Below are positions 35,241-43,144 of a stretch of DNA of 64,000 nucleotides, in pieces. The position numbers and the translations under genes were made by a program. Below the pieces are notes generated by a model. It did not search any database. It saw only the letters and a program-made list of their open reading frames with translations, and was not told the DNA's origin. The stretch is from the NCBI GenBank assembly GCA_035503715.1, contig DATJTE010000171.1, positions 1 through 64,000 of the forward strand, given 5' to 3'. Position 1 is the first letter of the stretch, and each line of letters starts with the position of its first letter. The DNA is from OAS926 sp035503715 (lineage in GTDB: Bacteria; Pseudomonadota; Alphaproteobacteria; Rhizobiales; Rhizobiaceae).

Positions 35241-36452
35241 ATGACGCTCTCGGGCAAACGCATCCTGCTGATCATAGCCGGCGGCATCGCGGCATACAAA
35301 TCGCTCGACCTGATCCGGCGGCTGCGCGAGCGCGGCGCGTCGGTGCGATGCGTGATGACGAAGGCAGCGCAGGAGTTTGTCACGCCACTCGCTGTTGGCG
35401 CCCTGTCCGCCGACAAAGTCTTCGCCGATCTGTTCGACCGCGAGGACGAGCAGGACGTCGGTCACATCCGCCTGTCACGCGAGGCCGACCTGATCGTGGT
35501 CGCGCCTGCGACCGCCGATCTGATGGCAAAGCTCGCTAATGGTCTTGCCGCCGACCTCGCCTCCGCCGTGCTGCTCGCCACCGACAAGCCGGTGCTGATG
35601 GCGCCGGCGATGAACCCGCGCATGTGGTCGCATCCGGCGACGCGTCGCAACCGTGCAACGCTGGACAAGGACGGCGTGCGCTTCGTCGGACCAGCGAAAG
35701 GCGAGATGGCGGAAAGCGGCGAGGCGGGCGATGGCCGCATGTCCGAACCGCTTGAGATCGCCGCAGCGGTGGAAGCGTTCTTCGACACGCGTCCGAAACC
35801 GCTCGCTGGCCGGAAGATCATCATCACGTCCGGCCCGACACATGAACCGATCGACCCGGTGCGCTACATCGCCAACCGTTCTTCCGGCAAGCAAGGTCAC
35901 GCGATCGCGGCGGCGCTGGTAAAGCTAGGCGCAGACGTGCATCTGGTGTCTGGGCCGGTGTCGATTCCCGACCCCGCTGGCGTGATGGCCATTCATGTCG
36001 AGTCCGCGCGCGAGATGCAGGCTGCCGTAGAAAAGCTGCTTCCGGCCGACGCCGGCGTCTTCGTCGCCGCCGTCGCCGACTGGCGCACCGCGAATTCGGC
36101 GAGCGAAAAAATCAAGAAGAAAGCGGGCGAGGGTCCGCCAGCGCTGGAGATGGTCGAGAATCCCGATATTCTGGCCGGAATCGGCCATCACAAGAAGCGG
36201 CCTTATCTCGTCGTTGGCTTTGCTGCCGAGACGCAGGATCTGCTGAAAAACGCTCAGGCCAAACTGAAGAAAAAGGGCGCGGACTTCATCGTTGCCAACG
36301 ATGTTTCGGGTGACGTCATGGGCGGCGACCGCAACCGCGTCTGCATCGTCTCGAAGGCAGGCGCCGACCGATGGCCCGACCTCAGCAAGGAAGAGACCGC
36401 CGCGCGGCTTGCCGCGCTGATCGCTGAGAAGCTCAGGACCATCACCGTCTGA
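35241..36452 (+). CDS. coaBC: Bifunctional phosphopantothenoylcysteine decarboxylase/synthase
   Basis: A 403-residue CoA biosynthesis enzyme. The N-terminal CoaC flavoprotein domain shows LLIIAGGIAAYKSLDLIRRL and the PAMNPRMWSHPA motif. The C-terminal CoaB synthetase shows ITSGPTHEPIDPVRYIANRS and the KIKKK lysines. ATG 35241 has no strong ribosome site, but N-terminal homology starts here. In many relatives dut follows directly; here dut is 16 kb away. Confidence 0.96.
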   Translation: MTLSGKRILLIIAGGIAAYKSLDLIRRLRERGASVRCVMTKAAQEFVTPLAVGALSADKVFADLFDREDEQDVGHIRLSREADLIVVAPATADLMAKLANGLAADLASAVLLATDKPVLMAPAMNPRMWSHPATRRNRATLDKDGVRFVGPAKGEMAESGEAGDGRMSEPLEIAAAVEAFFDTRPKPLAGRKIIITSGPTHEPIDPVRYIANRSSGKQGHAIAAALVKLGADVHLVSGPVSIPDPAGVMAIHVESAREMQAAVEKLLPADAGVFVAAVADWRTANSASEKIKKKAGEGPPALEMVENPDILAGIGHHKKRPYLVVGFAAETQDLLKNAQAKLKKKGADFIVANDVSGDVMGGDRNRVCIVSKAGADRWPDLSKEETAARLAALIAEKLRTITV

Positions 36453-36454
36453 TC

Positions 36455-36985
36455 ATGCCAGCCGAGACATTACCCACGCTCGAAACCGAGCGGCTCCTGC
36501 TTCGTCCCTATCGCGTTGAAGAATTCGACAGCTACGCAGCTCTGTGGGCGGATCCGGTGGTGACATCTTTCATCGGCGGCCAGCCCTTCACGCGCGAGCA
36601 ATCCTGGTCGCGGTTCCTGCGGCATCCGGGCATGTGGACGTTTCTCGGCTTCGGATCGTTTGGCGTCTACGACAGACGAACCGGGCGGCATCTGGGCGAG
36701 GCCGGCTTCCATGACATGAAGCGCGACCTGGCACCGAGCATCACCGGGACCATGGAGACAGGCTGGGCCTTCTTTCCCGCAGCGCACGGCACGGGGATAG
36801 CGACCGAAGCGGTGCGGGCGGTTCTCGGCTGGGCCGATGCGAACCGGCCGGAGATGCGCGTCACCTGCTTCGTCGACCCCGGCAATCCCGCATCTTTGCG
36901 TGTCGCCGAGAAGGTTGGCTTTCGCGAGTTCGCCCGCGGCGACTATCTCGGCAAGCCGGTGATCCTGTTCGAGCGGAAAGCCTAG
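36455..36985 (+). CDS. GNAT-family N-acetyltransferase (RimJ/RimL-like)
   Basis: A 176-residue acetyltransferase of the Acetyltransf_3 group. It begins with the usual LETERLLLRPYRVEEF strand, has the motif-A region FPAAHGTGIATEAVRAVLGW and ends RVAEKVGFREFARGDY. It starts two bases after the coaBC stop and is probably co-transcribed. Its stop codon is shared, through CTAG, with the stop of the oppositely oriented SRPBCC gene. Substrate unknown. Confidence 0.88.
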   Translation: MPAETLPTLETERLLLRPYRVEEFDSYAALWADPVVTSFIGGQPFTREQSWSRFLRHPGMWTFLGFGSFGVYDRRTGRHLGEAGFHDMKRDLAPSITGTMETGWAFFPAAHGTGIATEAVRAVLGWADANRPEMRVTCFVDPGNPASLRVAEKVGFREFARGDYLGKPVILFERKA

Positions 36986-37449
36986 TCGACTCGCGCGTCA
37001 GGATGCCGGTCAGGCACGAGGTTCAGCCTCAGCCCGTGCTCCAGCCAGGCTTTTGCGCCGGCCAGTACCAGCGCGAAGCCGTCGGTCGAACCGATTGCTT
37101 CGGCACAGGCATCGTCACCCTTGAAGCCGCTGTTCTCAACCGTGACGAAACTGCCGCCGCGCTTCTCTTCGAACGCCCAGACCACACGGGTCTTGCCGCT
37201 GCCGCCCGGATCGCCCCAGTCCATGACGATGCGCTGGTTGGGCACGATCTCGATCACGCCGACCTCAGCCGACACGCCGTACATCTTCCAGGTCCACGTC
37301 ACGCGCTTGCCCGCATCGAGCCGCGCCGTGCCTTCGCTGAACCAGAAGTTCGCCGTGATCTTCGGATCGACGAAGGCCTCGAACACCTCCGCCAGCGGTT
37401 TGTGGATCAGCATGCCGGCCGTCGCCACAGGGTCTTTTGCCGTGCTCAT
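36982..37449 (-). CDS. SRPBCC (AHSA1-like) protein, last gene of ArsR operon
   Basis: A 155-residue START/Bet v1-like protein of the AHSA1 type. It has the typical opening IHKPLAEVFEAFVDPKITANFWF and a final helix AWLEHGLRLNLVPD. Such domains form a hydrophobic ligand cavity; the ligand is unknown. It is the fifth gene after the ArsR regulator, four bases beyond the VOC gene, and overlaps the GNAT gene tail to tail by four bases. Confidence 0.82.
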   Translation of the reverse strand: MSTAKDPVATAGMLIHKPLAEVFEAFVDPKITANFWFSEGTARLDAGKRVTWTWKMYGVSAEVGVIEIVPNQRIVMDWGDPGGSGKTRVVWAFEEKRGGSFVTVENSGFKGDDACAEAIGSTDGFALVLAGAKAWLEHGLRLNLVPDRHPDARVD

Positions 37450-37453
37450 CGCT

Positions 37454-37840
37454 TTACTCCTCGTGTAGCTGGATCAGGTTGCCGCACGTATCCTCGAACA
37501 TGGCGATCGTCGGAAAATCGCCATGCTTCATCGGCTTGTCGCGGAACTTTACGCCGAGCTTGGTCAGGCGATCATACTCCGCGTTCACGTCGCTGCAGCC
37601 GAGCGACGTCAGCGGAATGCCGCGTTCGTAAAGAGCCCTCTGAAAAGCGTTCGAGAAATCATAGCTGGACGGTTCAAGCGCGATTTCCGCGCCCGCGCCA
37701 TCGGCCGCGATCACGGTCAGCCAACGCGCGCCGCCCATCGGGAAATCCTGTTTCTTCGTCATGCCGAGTTTGCCGACGTAAAAATCCTCGGCCTTCTGCT
37801 GATCGTCGACAAGGATGGAAGCGAGCGTGCAACGGATCAT
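37454..37840 (-). CDS. VOC-family protein in ArsR-SRPBCC operon
   Basis: A 128-residue VOC domain. It begins TLASILVDDQQKAEDFYVGK and ends with the metal-ligand-type strand MFEDTCGNLIQLHEE. ATG 37840 is chosen because it forms an ATGA overlap with the preceding SRPBCC gene; 22 further in-frame codons upstream lie inside that gene. It is likely a dioxygenase- or glyoxalase-like partner of the SRPBCC proteins, but its function is unknown. Confidence 0.85.
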   Translation of the reverse strand: MIRCTLASILVDDQQKAEDFYVGKLGMTKKQDFPMGGARWLTVIAADGAGAEIALEPSSYDFSNAFQRALYERGIPLTSLGCSDVNAEYDRLTKLGVKFRDKPMKHGDFPTIAMFEDTCGNLIQLHEE

Positions 37841-38304
37841 TGTTCCTTTTCCTTCTTCAGATCGGTGTCGAGACATATTTCCAGTTTGTCGAACCAGCCG
37901 TTCCACGCGGCACGCACGGCCTCTGTATCTTCTTCGTCCATCCCGTCGCCGTTCCAGCCATTGGTGAAGACGAATTCTGTGCCGTCGCCGGGCAGCGGGT
38001 TGAGTTTCACCTCGATGAACTCATCGTTGTACTTTTTGTCCGGCACCGGATCGTCCGGACCGACGCGAAAGCTCATGCGCACGCGCTTTGCCGGCTCGAG
38101 CGCCAGATATTCGCCGGTGTGGACATAGACCTTGTCGCCGTCGCGATTTTCGAAACGGTAGCTGCCGCCGACGCGGGGATCGGCTTCGACCGCGTCGCCG
38201 GCCCAGAGCGCCATGCGGCTGGGATCAGTCCAGGCCCGATAGATGAGTTCGGCGGGATGCTTGAACCGTCGCGTGACGATGATCTTGTGATTGGGGTCAT
38301 TCAT
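37837..38304 (-). CDS. SRPBCC (AHSA1-like) protein
   Basis: A 155-residue START-like domain. Its opening IIVTRRFKHPAELIYRAWTD and WAGDAVEADPRVGGSYRFEN are classic for the activator-of-Hsp90-ATPase-homologue family. The C-terminal helix is AWNGWFDKLEICLDTDL. It overlaps both neighbours by four bases (ATGA at each end), which indicates tight translational coupling inside the ArsR operon. Confidence 0.85.
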   Translation of the reverse strand: MNDPNHKIIVTRRFKHPAELIYRAWTDPSRMALWAGDAVEADPRVGGSYRFENRDGDKVYVHTGEYLALEPAKRVRMSFRVGPDDPVPDKKYNDEFIEVKLNPLPGDGTEFVFTNGWNGDGMDEEDTEAVRAAWNGWFDKLEICLDTDLKKEKEQ

Positions 38305-38792
38305 CCGAACGCTGCGCCTTCCGGATAATCCTTGAGGTAGGCGTTACGATGCGTCTGCATCGCCTGCATTACGTCGCCGGGATCTTCGCCGCGCAGCATC
38401 GCTTCCAACCGGTCGAGAAAAGTATGCCAGCCGGAGAACGAGCCGGCCAGAAACGGTGCGGCGAGCGGACCTTGCGAGAGCGTTAGATGAACCGCGCCGT
38501 CATGCTCTGCGAGGTCGTAGCTCACCGTCGTTTCCGGTGCAGGCACGCCGGTCAGGCTCATGCTGTGGACCAGCCTCTTCCCAGGCTGCCACTCTTTGAC
38601 CGCGCCGGTGAACATGCCGCCCATCAATTTGACGGCTCCGCCGACGCGCGGCTCGATGGCGCCTTCGCCGCCGAACCAGACCGGCACGTGCTTTGCGCCA
38701 GTCAGGTGCTCCCAGACACGTGTTGCCGAGCCCGGCAGCGAGCGTTCGAAACGTACGGTATCATTGCCTTCAAGCGAGCCCTTGCTGCTCAT
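38301..38792 (-). CDS. SRPBCC (AHSA1-like) protein
   Basis: A 163-residue START-like protein: RFERSLPGSATRVWEHLTGA, HVPVWFGGEGAIEPRVGGAV and a C-terminal helix. ATG 38792 (third of three nearby ATGs) is chosen because GGAG lies six bases upstream; 38804 is the alternative and would add four residues. It is close in type to the next gene upstream, suggesting tandem duplication, and overlaps the following gene by four bases. Confidence 0.83.
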   Translation of the reverse strand: MSSKGSLEGNDTVRFERSLPGSATRVWEHLTGAKHVPVWFGGEGAIEPRVGGAVKLMGGMFTGAVKEWQPGKRLVHSMSLTGVPAPETTVSYDLAEHDGAVHLTLSQGPLAAPFLAGSFSGWHTFLDRLEAMLRGEDPGDVMQAMQTHRNAYLKDYPEGAAFG

Positions 38793-38816
38793 CTCATGCT
38801 CCATCTGCTTGTGTCT

Positions 38817-39368
38817 TCAGGCTTTGGTCGCGAACAGCGCGGCGTACTGCTTCTCCAGGCGGTCGAAGGTCGACCAGAAGCCGCGCGGCGTGTCGCCGTT
38901 CAGCACGTCGATCAGGATGCCGAGGTGCGAGTCCCAGCCGGTGGCGACGCTGACGATGACATCCGCGGCGAGCCTGCGATGCGTCAGCACGAGCAGGACG
39001 TTCCTGCCTTCCGGGAAGAGCTCGAAGGTCACTTCGCTGGAGCCGTTGTCGCCTGGCCAGGTGTAGGCGAGGCGCCGCGGCGGATCGTATTCCGTCACCT
39101 CGCCATGCATCGTCGGGCTGTCGTCGAAACCCTTGTAACGCTCGGGCGTCGGCTCCGAAGAAAGCTCGGGATGGCGGAAGAGGTGATCGACCGTGCCGCC
39201 GGCATAGGGCGCCATCTCGCCGGCCGCGAGCCATTTCCGCCGCTTTTCCGAATCGGTGAGGTACGACCAGATGCGCTCGACGGGTCCCGGCAGCAGCCGT
39301 TCTATACGCACGGTGCGGTCGGCAACGAGCGTACCCTGGCCGTCCATATTCTCATGCAGCGCGCTCAT
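38817..39368 (-). CDS. SRPBCC (AHSA1-like) protein
   Basis: A 183-residue START-like protein with the same signature as its downstream neighbour: RIERLLPGPVERIWSYLTDS, KWLAAGEMAPYAGGTVDHLF, and a central YDPPRRLAYTWPGD strand. ATG 39368 lies 38 bases after the ArsR stop. Residues before this start in the open frame overlap the regulator gene and are discarded. It is the first structural gene of the ArsR-led operon. Confidence 0.83.
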   Translation of the reverse strand: MSALHENMDGQGTLVADRTVRIERLLPGPVERIWSYLTDSEKRRKWLAAGEMAPYAGGTVDHLFRHPELSSEPTPERYKGFDDSPTMHGEVTEYDPPRRLAYTWPGDNGSSEVTFELFPEGRNVLLVLTHRRLAADVIVSVATGWDSHLGILIDVLNGDTPRGFWSTFDRLEKQYAALFATKA

Positions 39369-39405
39369 CTCGTCACCGCGGCGGAAACCAAAGTTCTGGC
39401 ATCGA

Positions 39406-39771
39406 TCATCGATTGCCTCCTTTGCCACCCGCCGCGGCCTGTTCGTCTTCGGCCCGAAGCAGGGCTTCGAGGGTATCGAGACGCTTCGTCCAAAAGCGCT
39501 CGTAGTGCCTGAGCCACGCATCGGCTTCAGCAAGCCGTGCGGCCTCCAGCCGGCAATAATGCACGCGGCCTTCGATGCGGCGTTTCACTAGGCCGGCGGC
39601 TTCGAGCACCTTCACATGCTTCGATGCGCCGGCAAAACTCATCGCAAAGGGCGCTGCAAGATCGCCGATGCTCGCTTCGCCGGTCGAGAGCCTGGACAGC
39701 ATCGCCCGCCGTGTCCTGTCGGACAAAGCGCTGAAGACAACGTCGAGTTCCCAGGCTGTTTCCTCCACCAT
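39406..39771 (-). CDS. ArsR-family winged-helix regulator
   Basis: A 121-residue regulator whose winged helix spans about residues 12-85 (VFSALSDRTRRAMLSRLSTG, then MSFAGASKHVKVLEAAGLVK). There are no cysteine metal-site motifs, so it is not a metal sensor. This subclass is usually paired with SRPBCC genes, as here. No Shine-Dalgarno sequence precedes ATG 39771 and the predicted transcription start is almost at the ATG, so its mRNA may be leaderless. It probably represses the whole operon through the palindrome at 39803-39818. Confidence 0.9.
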   Translation of the reverse strand: MVEETAWELDVVFSALSDRTRRAMLSRLSTGEASIGDLAAPFAMSFAGASKHVKVLEAAGLVKRRIEGRVHYCRLEAARLAEADAWLRHYERFWTKRLDTLEALLRAEDEQAAAGGKGGNR

Positions 39772-39778
39772 ATGGTTT

Positions 39779-39818
39779 AACTTAGGCGAGAGGCCGAGAA
39801 TGTCAACCGATCGGTTGA
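39779..39818 (-). promoter_or_regulatory. Promoter with overlapping 16-base operator for ArsR operon
   Basis: On the minus strand: -35 TTGACA (39806-39801), 16-base spacer, -10-like TAAGTT (39784-39779). A perfect palindrome TCAACCGATCGGTTGA (39803-39818) overlaps the -35. Binding there would block RNA polymerase, consistent with autorepression by the ArsR protein encoded directly downstream. Confidence 0.75.
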
Positions 39819-39831
39819 ATGACCCTTCAAG

Positions 39832-39856
39832 AAAAAGCCCGGACGGGTGCCGGGCT
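39832..39856 (-). terminator. Rho-independent terminator after peroxiredoxin gene
   Basis: On the minus strand a 7-bp stem AGCCCGG / CCGGGCT (39856-39850 with 39842-39836) and a 7-base loop, followed by five T. It ends peroxiredoxin transcription 12 bases past its stop and insulates the ArsR promoter. Confidence 0.88.
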
Positions 39857-39867
39857 CATTCGCAAGG

Positions 39868-40527
39868 TCAGGCGCTGGGCTGCTTGGTCTTCCTGAGGTA
39901 GGGCAGGATCGTGTCGAACGCGCCGAAACGCTTGATTGCATCCTCATTGGAAACCGCGGCCGTAATGATGACGTCTTCGCCCTGCTTCCAGTTGGCCGGC
40001 GTCGCGACCTGATGCTTGGCGGTCAACTGGATGGAGTCGATCGCCCGCAGGATCTCGTCGAAGTTGCGGCCGGTCGTCATCGGATAGGTGAGGATCAGCT
40101 TGATCTTCTTGTCGGGGCCAACAACGTAGACCGAACGCACGGTTGCATTGTCGGCAGGCGTACGCCCGACGGACGAGTCGCCGGCATCGTCGGGCAGCAT
40201 GTCATAGAGCTTGGCGATCTTCAGGTCCTTATCGCCGATCAGCGGATAGTCGACGCGGTGGCCGGTCGCCTTCTCAATGTCGCCCTTCCATTTGTCGTGG
40301 TCGGCGACTGGATCGACCGAGATGCCGATGATCTTGGCGTTGCGTTTCTTGAACTCCTTCTCCAGCCCGGCCATCGTTCCGAGCTCGGTCGTGCAGACCG
40401 GCGTGAAGTTCTTCGGATGCGAGAACAGCACAGCCCAGCCGTCGCCTATCCATTCATGGAAATTGACGGCGCCGTGCGTCGTTTCGGCGGTGAAATCCGG
40501 CGCCGTCTGATTGATGCGAAGGCCCAT
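39868..40527 (-). CDS. 1-Cys peroxiredoxin (Prx6 type)
   Basis: A 219-residue thiol peroxidase. The peroxidatic Cys45 lies in HPKNFTPVCTTELG, and the C-terminal 1-cysPrx domain (TPANWKQGEDVIITAAVS) is complete, with no resolving cysteine. ATG 40527 is preceded by GAGGAG; the longer open frame upstream overlaps the spacer. It stands as its own unit with a terminator. Role: reduction of hydrogen peroxide and organic peroxides. Confidence 0.94.
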   Translation of the reverse strand: MGLRINQTAPDFTAETTHGAVNFHEWIGDGWAVLFSHPKNFTPVCTTELGTMAGLEKEFKKRNAKIIGISVDPVADHDKWKGDIEKATGHRVDYPLIGDKDLKIAKLYDMLPDDAGDSSVGRTPADNATVRSVYVVGPDKKIKLILTYPMTTGRNFDEILRAIDSIQLTAKHQVATPANWKQGEDVIITAAVSNEDAIKRFGAFDTILPYLRKTKQPSA

Positions 40528-40660
40528 CGTGGCATCTCCTCTTTTTGCGAGTTGCCGGCATAATAGCGCATTCCAATGCCGTGGCGAGAATTTTGGGCGC
40601 GATTTTCCGCATGCGGGAGAACGGCTCGCGGCCAAAACCGCTGCATGGGAGAATTGATTT

Positions 40661-41536
40661 CTACGCGCCGTTCGGCCGTCTCAGCAGCACCAAGCCCGCC
40701 GCAATGATGAAGCCCGCACCGATGATCGTCGCGGCGCCAGGGATTTCGCCAAAGGCGAGATAGCCGACCAGCGATGTGCCGATCAGTTCGATGTAGACCA
40801 GTGGCGCCAGCGTCGATGCTTCCGCGAGCCGGAACGCCGCAATCGACATCATGTGGCTGGCCGCGCCGATCAACCCCAGCCCGGCGAAGAAGAGAAGATG
40901 CTCCCAGGCCGGCGTCGTCCAGAACCAGAGCGCCTGCGGCAGGAGCAGCACCGTGCCGACGACGAGCTGGAAGGCGAGCGTCTTCAGCGGGTCGCTGTCC
41001 TTCGCCGCCTGCCGCGTCGCGATGATGTAGCAGGCGAAGGTGACGCCGGAGCCGAGCGCGAAGAGCACGCCGGGTTCCATGGATCCGCCCGGCTGCAGGA
41101 TGATCATCGTGCCGGCGAAACCGAGCAGGAGGCTGATGCCCTTCGGCCAGGTCATCCGCTCTTTCAATATGAAGAGCGACAACACCACCGCGATAACCGG
41201 CGCGACGAAATAGGTGCTCACGGCCGTCGCCAGCGGGACCATGGTGATCGCCAGGAAGTAGAGCGTCATCGACGTGACGAGGAAGACCGTGCGCAGCACG
41301 TGTGAACCCAGCCGCTCGCTGGGGAAGATGTCGCGGCCCTTGATGCCGGCCGTCAGCGGCAGCACCACGACGCAGGCGACCGCGTATCGTGCCCAGCCGA
41401 GAAAGAGTGGCGAATAGCTGGCGCTCAGATATTTGGCGAGGCCGTCGGTGAGCGGCAGGATCAGCATCGCCACCACCATCAGCGCGATGCCCTGCGCGTG
41501 GCGGGAAGATGATGCGTCGGCCGTCACTGTCGCCAT
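40661..41536 (-). CDS. EamA/DMT-superfamily transporter
   Basis: A 291-residue inner-membrane protein with ten predicted helices formed by two EamA repeats. Characteristic segments are LPLTDGLAKYLSASYSPLFL early and APLVYIELIGTSLVGYLAFG in the second half. ATG 41536 is preferred to TTG 41545. It lies ten bases after the SDR stop on the same strand and may be co-transcribed. Exported substrate unknown; members export amino acids or other metabolites. Confidence 0.85.
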   Translation of the reverse strand: MATVTADASSSRHAQGIALMVVAMLILPLTDGLAKYLSASYSPLFLGWARYAVACVVVLPLTAGIKGRDIFPSERLGSHVLRTVFLVTSMTLYFLAITMVPLATAVSTYFVAPVIAVVLSLFILKERMTWPKGISLLLGFAGTMIILQPGGSMEPGVLFALGSGVTFACYIIATRQAAKDSDPLKTLAFQLVVGTVLLLPQALWFWTTPAWEHLLFFAGLGLIGAASHMMSIAAFRLAEASTLAPLVYIELIGTSLVGYLAFGEIPGAATIIGAGFIIAAGLVLLRRPNGA

Positions 41537-41545
41537 CTCAGTCAA

Positions 41546-42454
41546 TCACCGGTAGCCTGTCGCGTCCGCAGGCTTTCCAACACTCTCGACCTCCTTGATG
41601 TAGCGCCACGCATCGGGGCGTGACCCGTCCAGATCGGTAAAGCCGTAGACCTGCGCCAGACCACCGGACGACAGGGACTGGCCGTTCCAGCGCGCGCGAT
41701 CCGGGTCCGCGGCGAGGGCGGCGATTGCCCTTCCAACGAAGCGTGGCGTCTCGGAAATCACGAAATGCGGGACGTTCTTCGTGGCATCGCGCCAGTTGTC
41801 CTCGCGCACGCCGAAGTGCTCCAGCATCATCTCCGATCGTAGCCAGCCGGGCGTGATCGACACAGAAGTCGCGCCATGCTTGGCAAGGTCCTTCGCATGC
41901 GACCAGCCCATGCGGTTCACTGAAACTTTCGCCAGATCATAGAATGGCGAGAGGCGATAGGTCTCCGCATTGTACTCCGCCGTGCCGTCGGTCACCTCGA
42001 CCAGCAGGCCGCCCGGCTTCTCAATCATCAGCGGCAGGGCGAAATGAGCCGTGATCAGATGTGTGTCGACGCCCAGCCGCAAGAGCCTGAGGCCGTTCTC
42101 CAGATCGTGCTCCCACACGGCCTTGTGCCATTCGAACAGTTTTTCGCCGCCCCACACATCGTTGACGAGGATGTCAAGCTTGCCCTCTTCGGCGCGGATG
42201 CGCTCGACCAGCGCCTTGACCTGCTCCGGGACGAGATGATCGACCTGCGCCCAGATGCCTTTACCGCCAGCCTTAGTGACCAACTCCGCGGTCTCCTCGA
42301 TCGTCTCGGATCGTTCATATTCTGACTGCTGATGCCGCGTCGTGCGGCCAGTGACGTATACGGTCGCTCCCCCTGAACCGAGTTCCGTGGCGATGCCGCG
42401 GCCCGCACCGCGCGACGCGCCGGCGACAAGCGCGACTTTTCCTTCGAGCGTCAT
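41546..42454 (-). CDS. Short-chain dehydrogenase/reductase
   Basis: A 302-residue NAD(P)-dependent oxidoreductase. The dinucleotide-binding GASRGAGRG is near residues 11-19, and LDILVNDVWGG corresponds to the NNAG motif, with the second Asn changed. The catalytic YxxxK is SPFYDLAKVS. GAGGAG lies upstream of ATG 42454. It is divergent from a TetR gene with two AT-rich palindromes in between, so repression by that regulator is likely. Substrate not deducible. Confidence 0.88.
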   Translation of the reverse strand: MTLEGKVALVAGASRGAGRGIATELGSGGATVYVTGRTTRHQQSEYERSETIEETAELVTKAGGKGIWAQVDHLVPEQVKALVERIRAEEGKLDILVNDVWGGEKLFEWHKAVWEHDLENGLRLLRLGVDTHLITAHFALPLMIEKPGGLLVEVTDGTAEYNAETYRLSPFYDLAKVSVNRMGWSHAKDLAKHGATSVSITPGWLRSEMMLEHFGVREDNWRDATKNVPHFVISETPRFVGRAIAALAADPDRARWNGQSLSSGGLAQVYGFTDLDGSRPDAWRYIKEVESVGKPADATGYR

Positions 42455-42519
42455 GGCTTTTCTCCTCGATCTCATTTGTTGAAAACTCGCGATGGGCACT
42501 GGTGGTCACCATCCCGATC

Positions 42520-42548
42520 GTTTATAAACAACTATTCATTTATAAATG
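42520..42548. promoter_or_regulatory. Two AT-rich palindromes between SDR and TetR genes
   Basis: GTTTATAAAC (42520-42529) and CATTTATAAATG (42537-42548) are both perfect palindromes sharing TTTATAAA, spaced 18 bases centre to centre. They sit in the divergent gap, the expected place for the TetR operator controlling both directions. The right copy contains a possible alternative ATG of the TetR gene at 42546. Confidence 0.6.
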
Positions 42549-42575
42549 GCGAGTCAAGACCGGAACCCTTTCGAA

Positions 42576-43139
42576 ATGCCACGCACCAAATCGATGTCCG
42601 ATCGCGATGTGCTCGACGCGGCGCTGGCCTTGATCCATGATCGCGGCCCTGAGGCGCTTACCTTTCAGAGCCTGTCGCAAGCCTGCGGCTTGTCGGCTGC
42701 GACGCTGGTGCAGCGCTTCGAGAACAAGGCTAGGCTGAAGCAGGCGGCGCTGCTGCTCGCCTGGGATCGCCTGGACGAGAGAACCGAGCAATTGGCGGAA
42801 AAAATGCCAAGGACGCCGACCGGCGCGATCCGCATGCTGACGGCGATGTCGAAAAGTTATGGCGGCATCGAGGCCTATGCCGAAGGCCTGCTGGTATTGC
42901 GCGAAGACATGCGTGACCCAGTGCTGCGCGCCCGCGGCGCGACGTGGAAGGCGGCGCTGACGGCCGCGCTCGACTCGTGCTTCGCCGATGAACCGAGCGC
43001 ACCGGAAGGGATCGGGCTTCTCGTCGCCTCGCAATGGCAGGGCTCGCTGCTCTGGTGGGGTTTTGAACCGGCCGGCCCGCTCGACAAGTTCGTCGAGCGC
43101 GGGCTGAAGCGGTTCGTTGAGGCTTTGCTCCGGGACTGA
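42576..43139 (+). CDS. TetR/AcrR-family repressor
   Basis: About 187 residues. The helix-turn-helix lies at about residues 8-55 (LDAALALIHDRGPEALTFQS, then LSQACGLSAATLVQRFENKA). The start is uncertain: ATG 42576 (MPRTKSMSDRD) fits homologues, ATG 42594 is shorter, and ATG 42546 would put the codon inside the right operator palindrome. Likely represses itself and the divergent SDR gene. Ligand unknown. Confidence 0.85.
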   Translation: MPRTKSMSDRDVLDAALALIHDRGPEALTFQSLSQACGLSAATLVQRFENKARLKQAALLLAWDRLDERTEQLAEKMPRTPTGAIRMLTAMSKSYGGIEAYAEGLLVLREDMRDPVLRARGATWKAALTAALDSCFADEPSAPEGIGLLVASQWQGSLLWWGFEPAGPLDKFVERGLKRFVEALLRD

Positions 43140-43144
43140 CGGCT

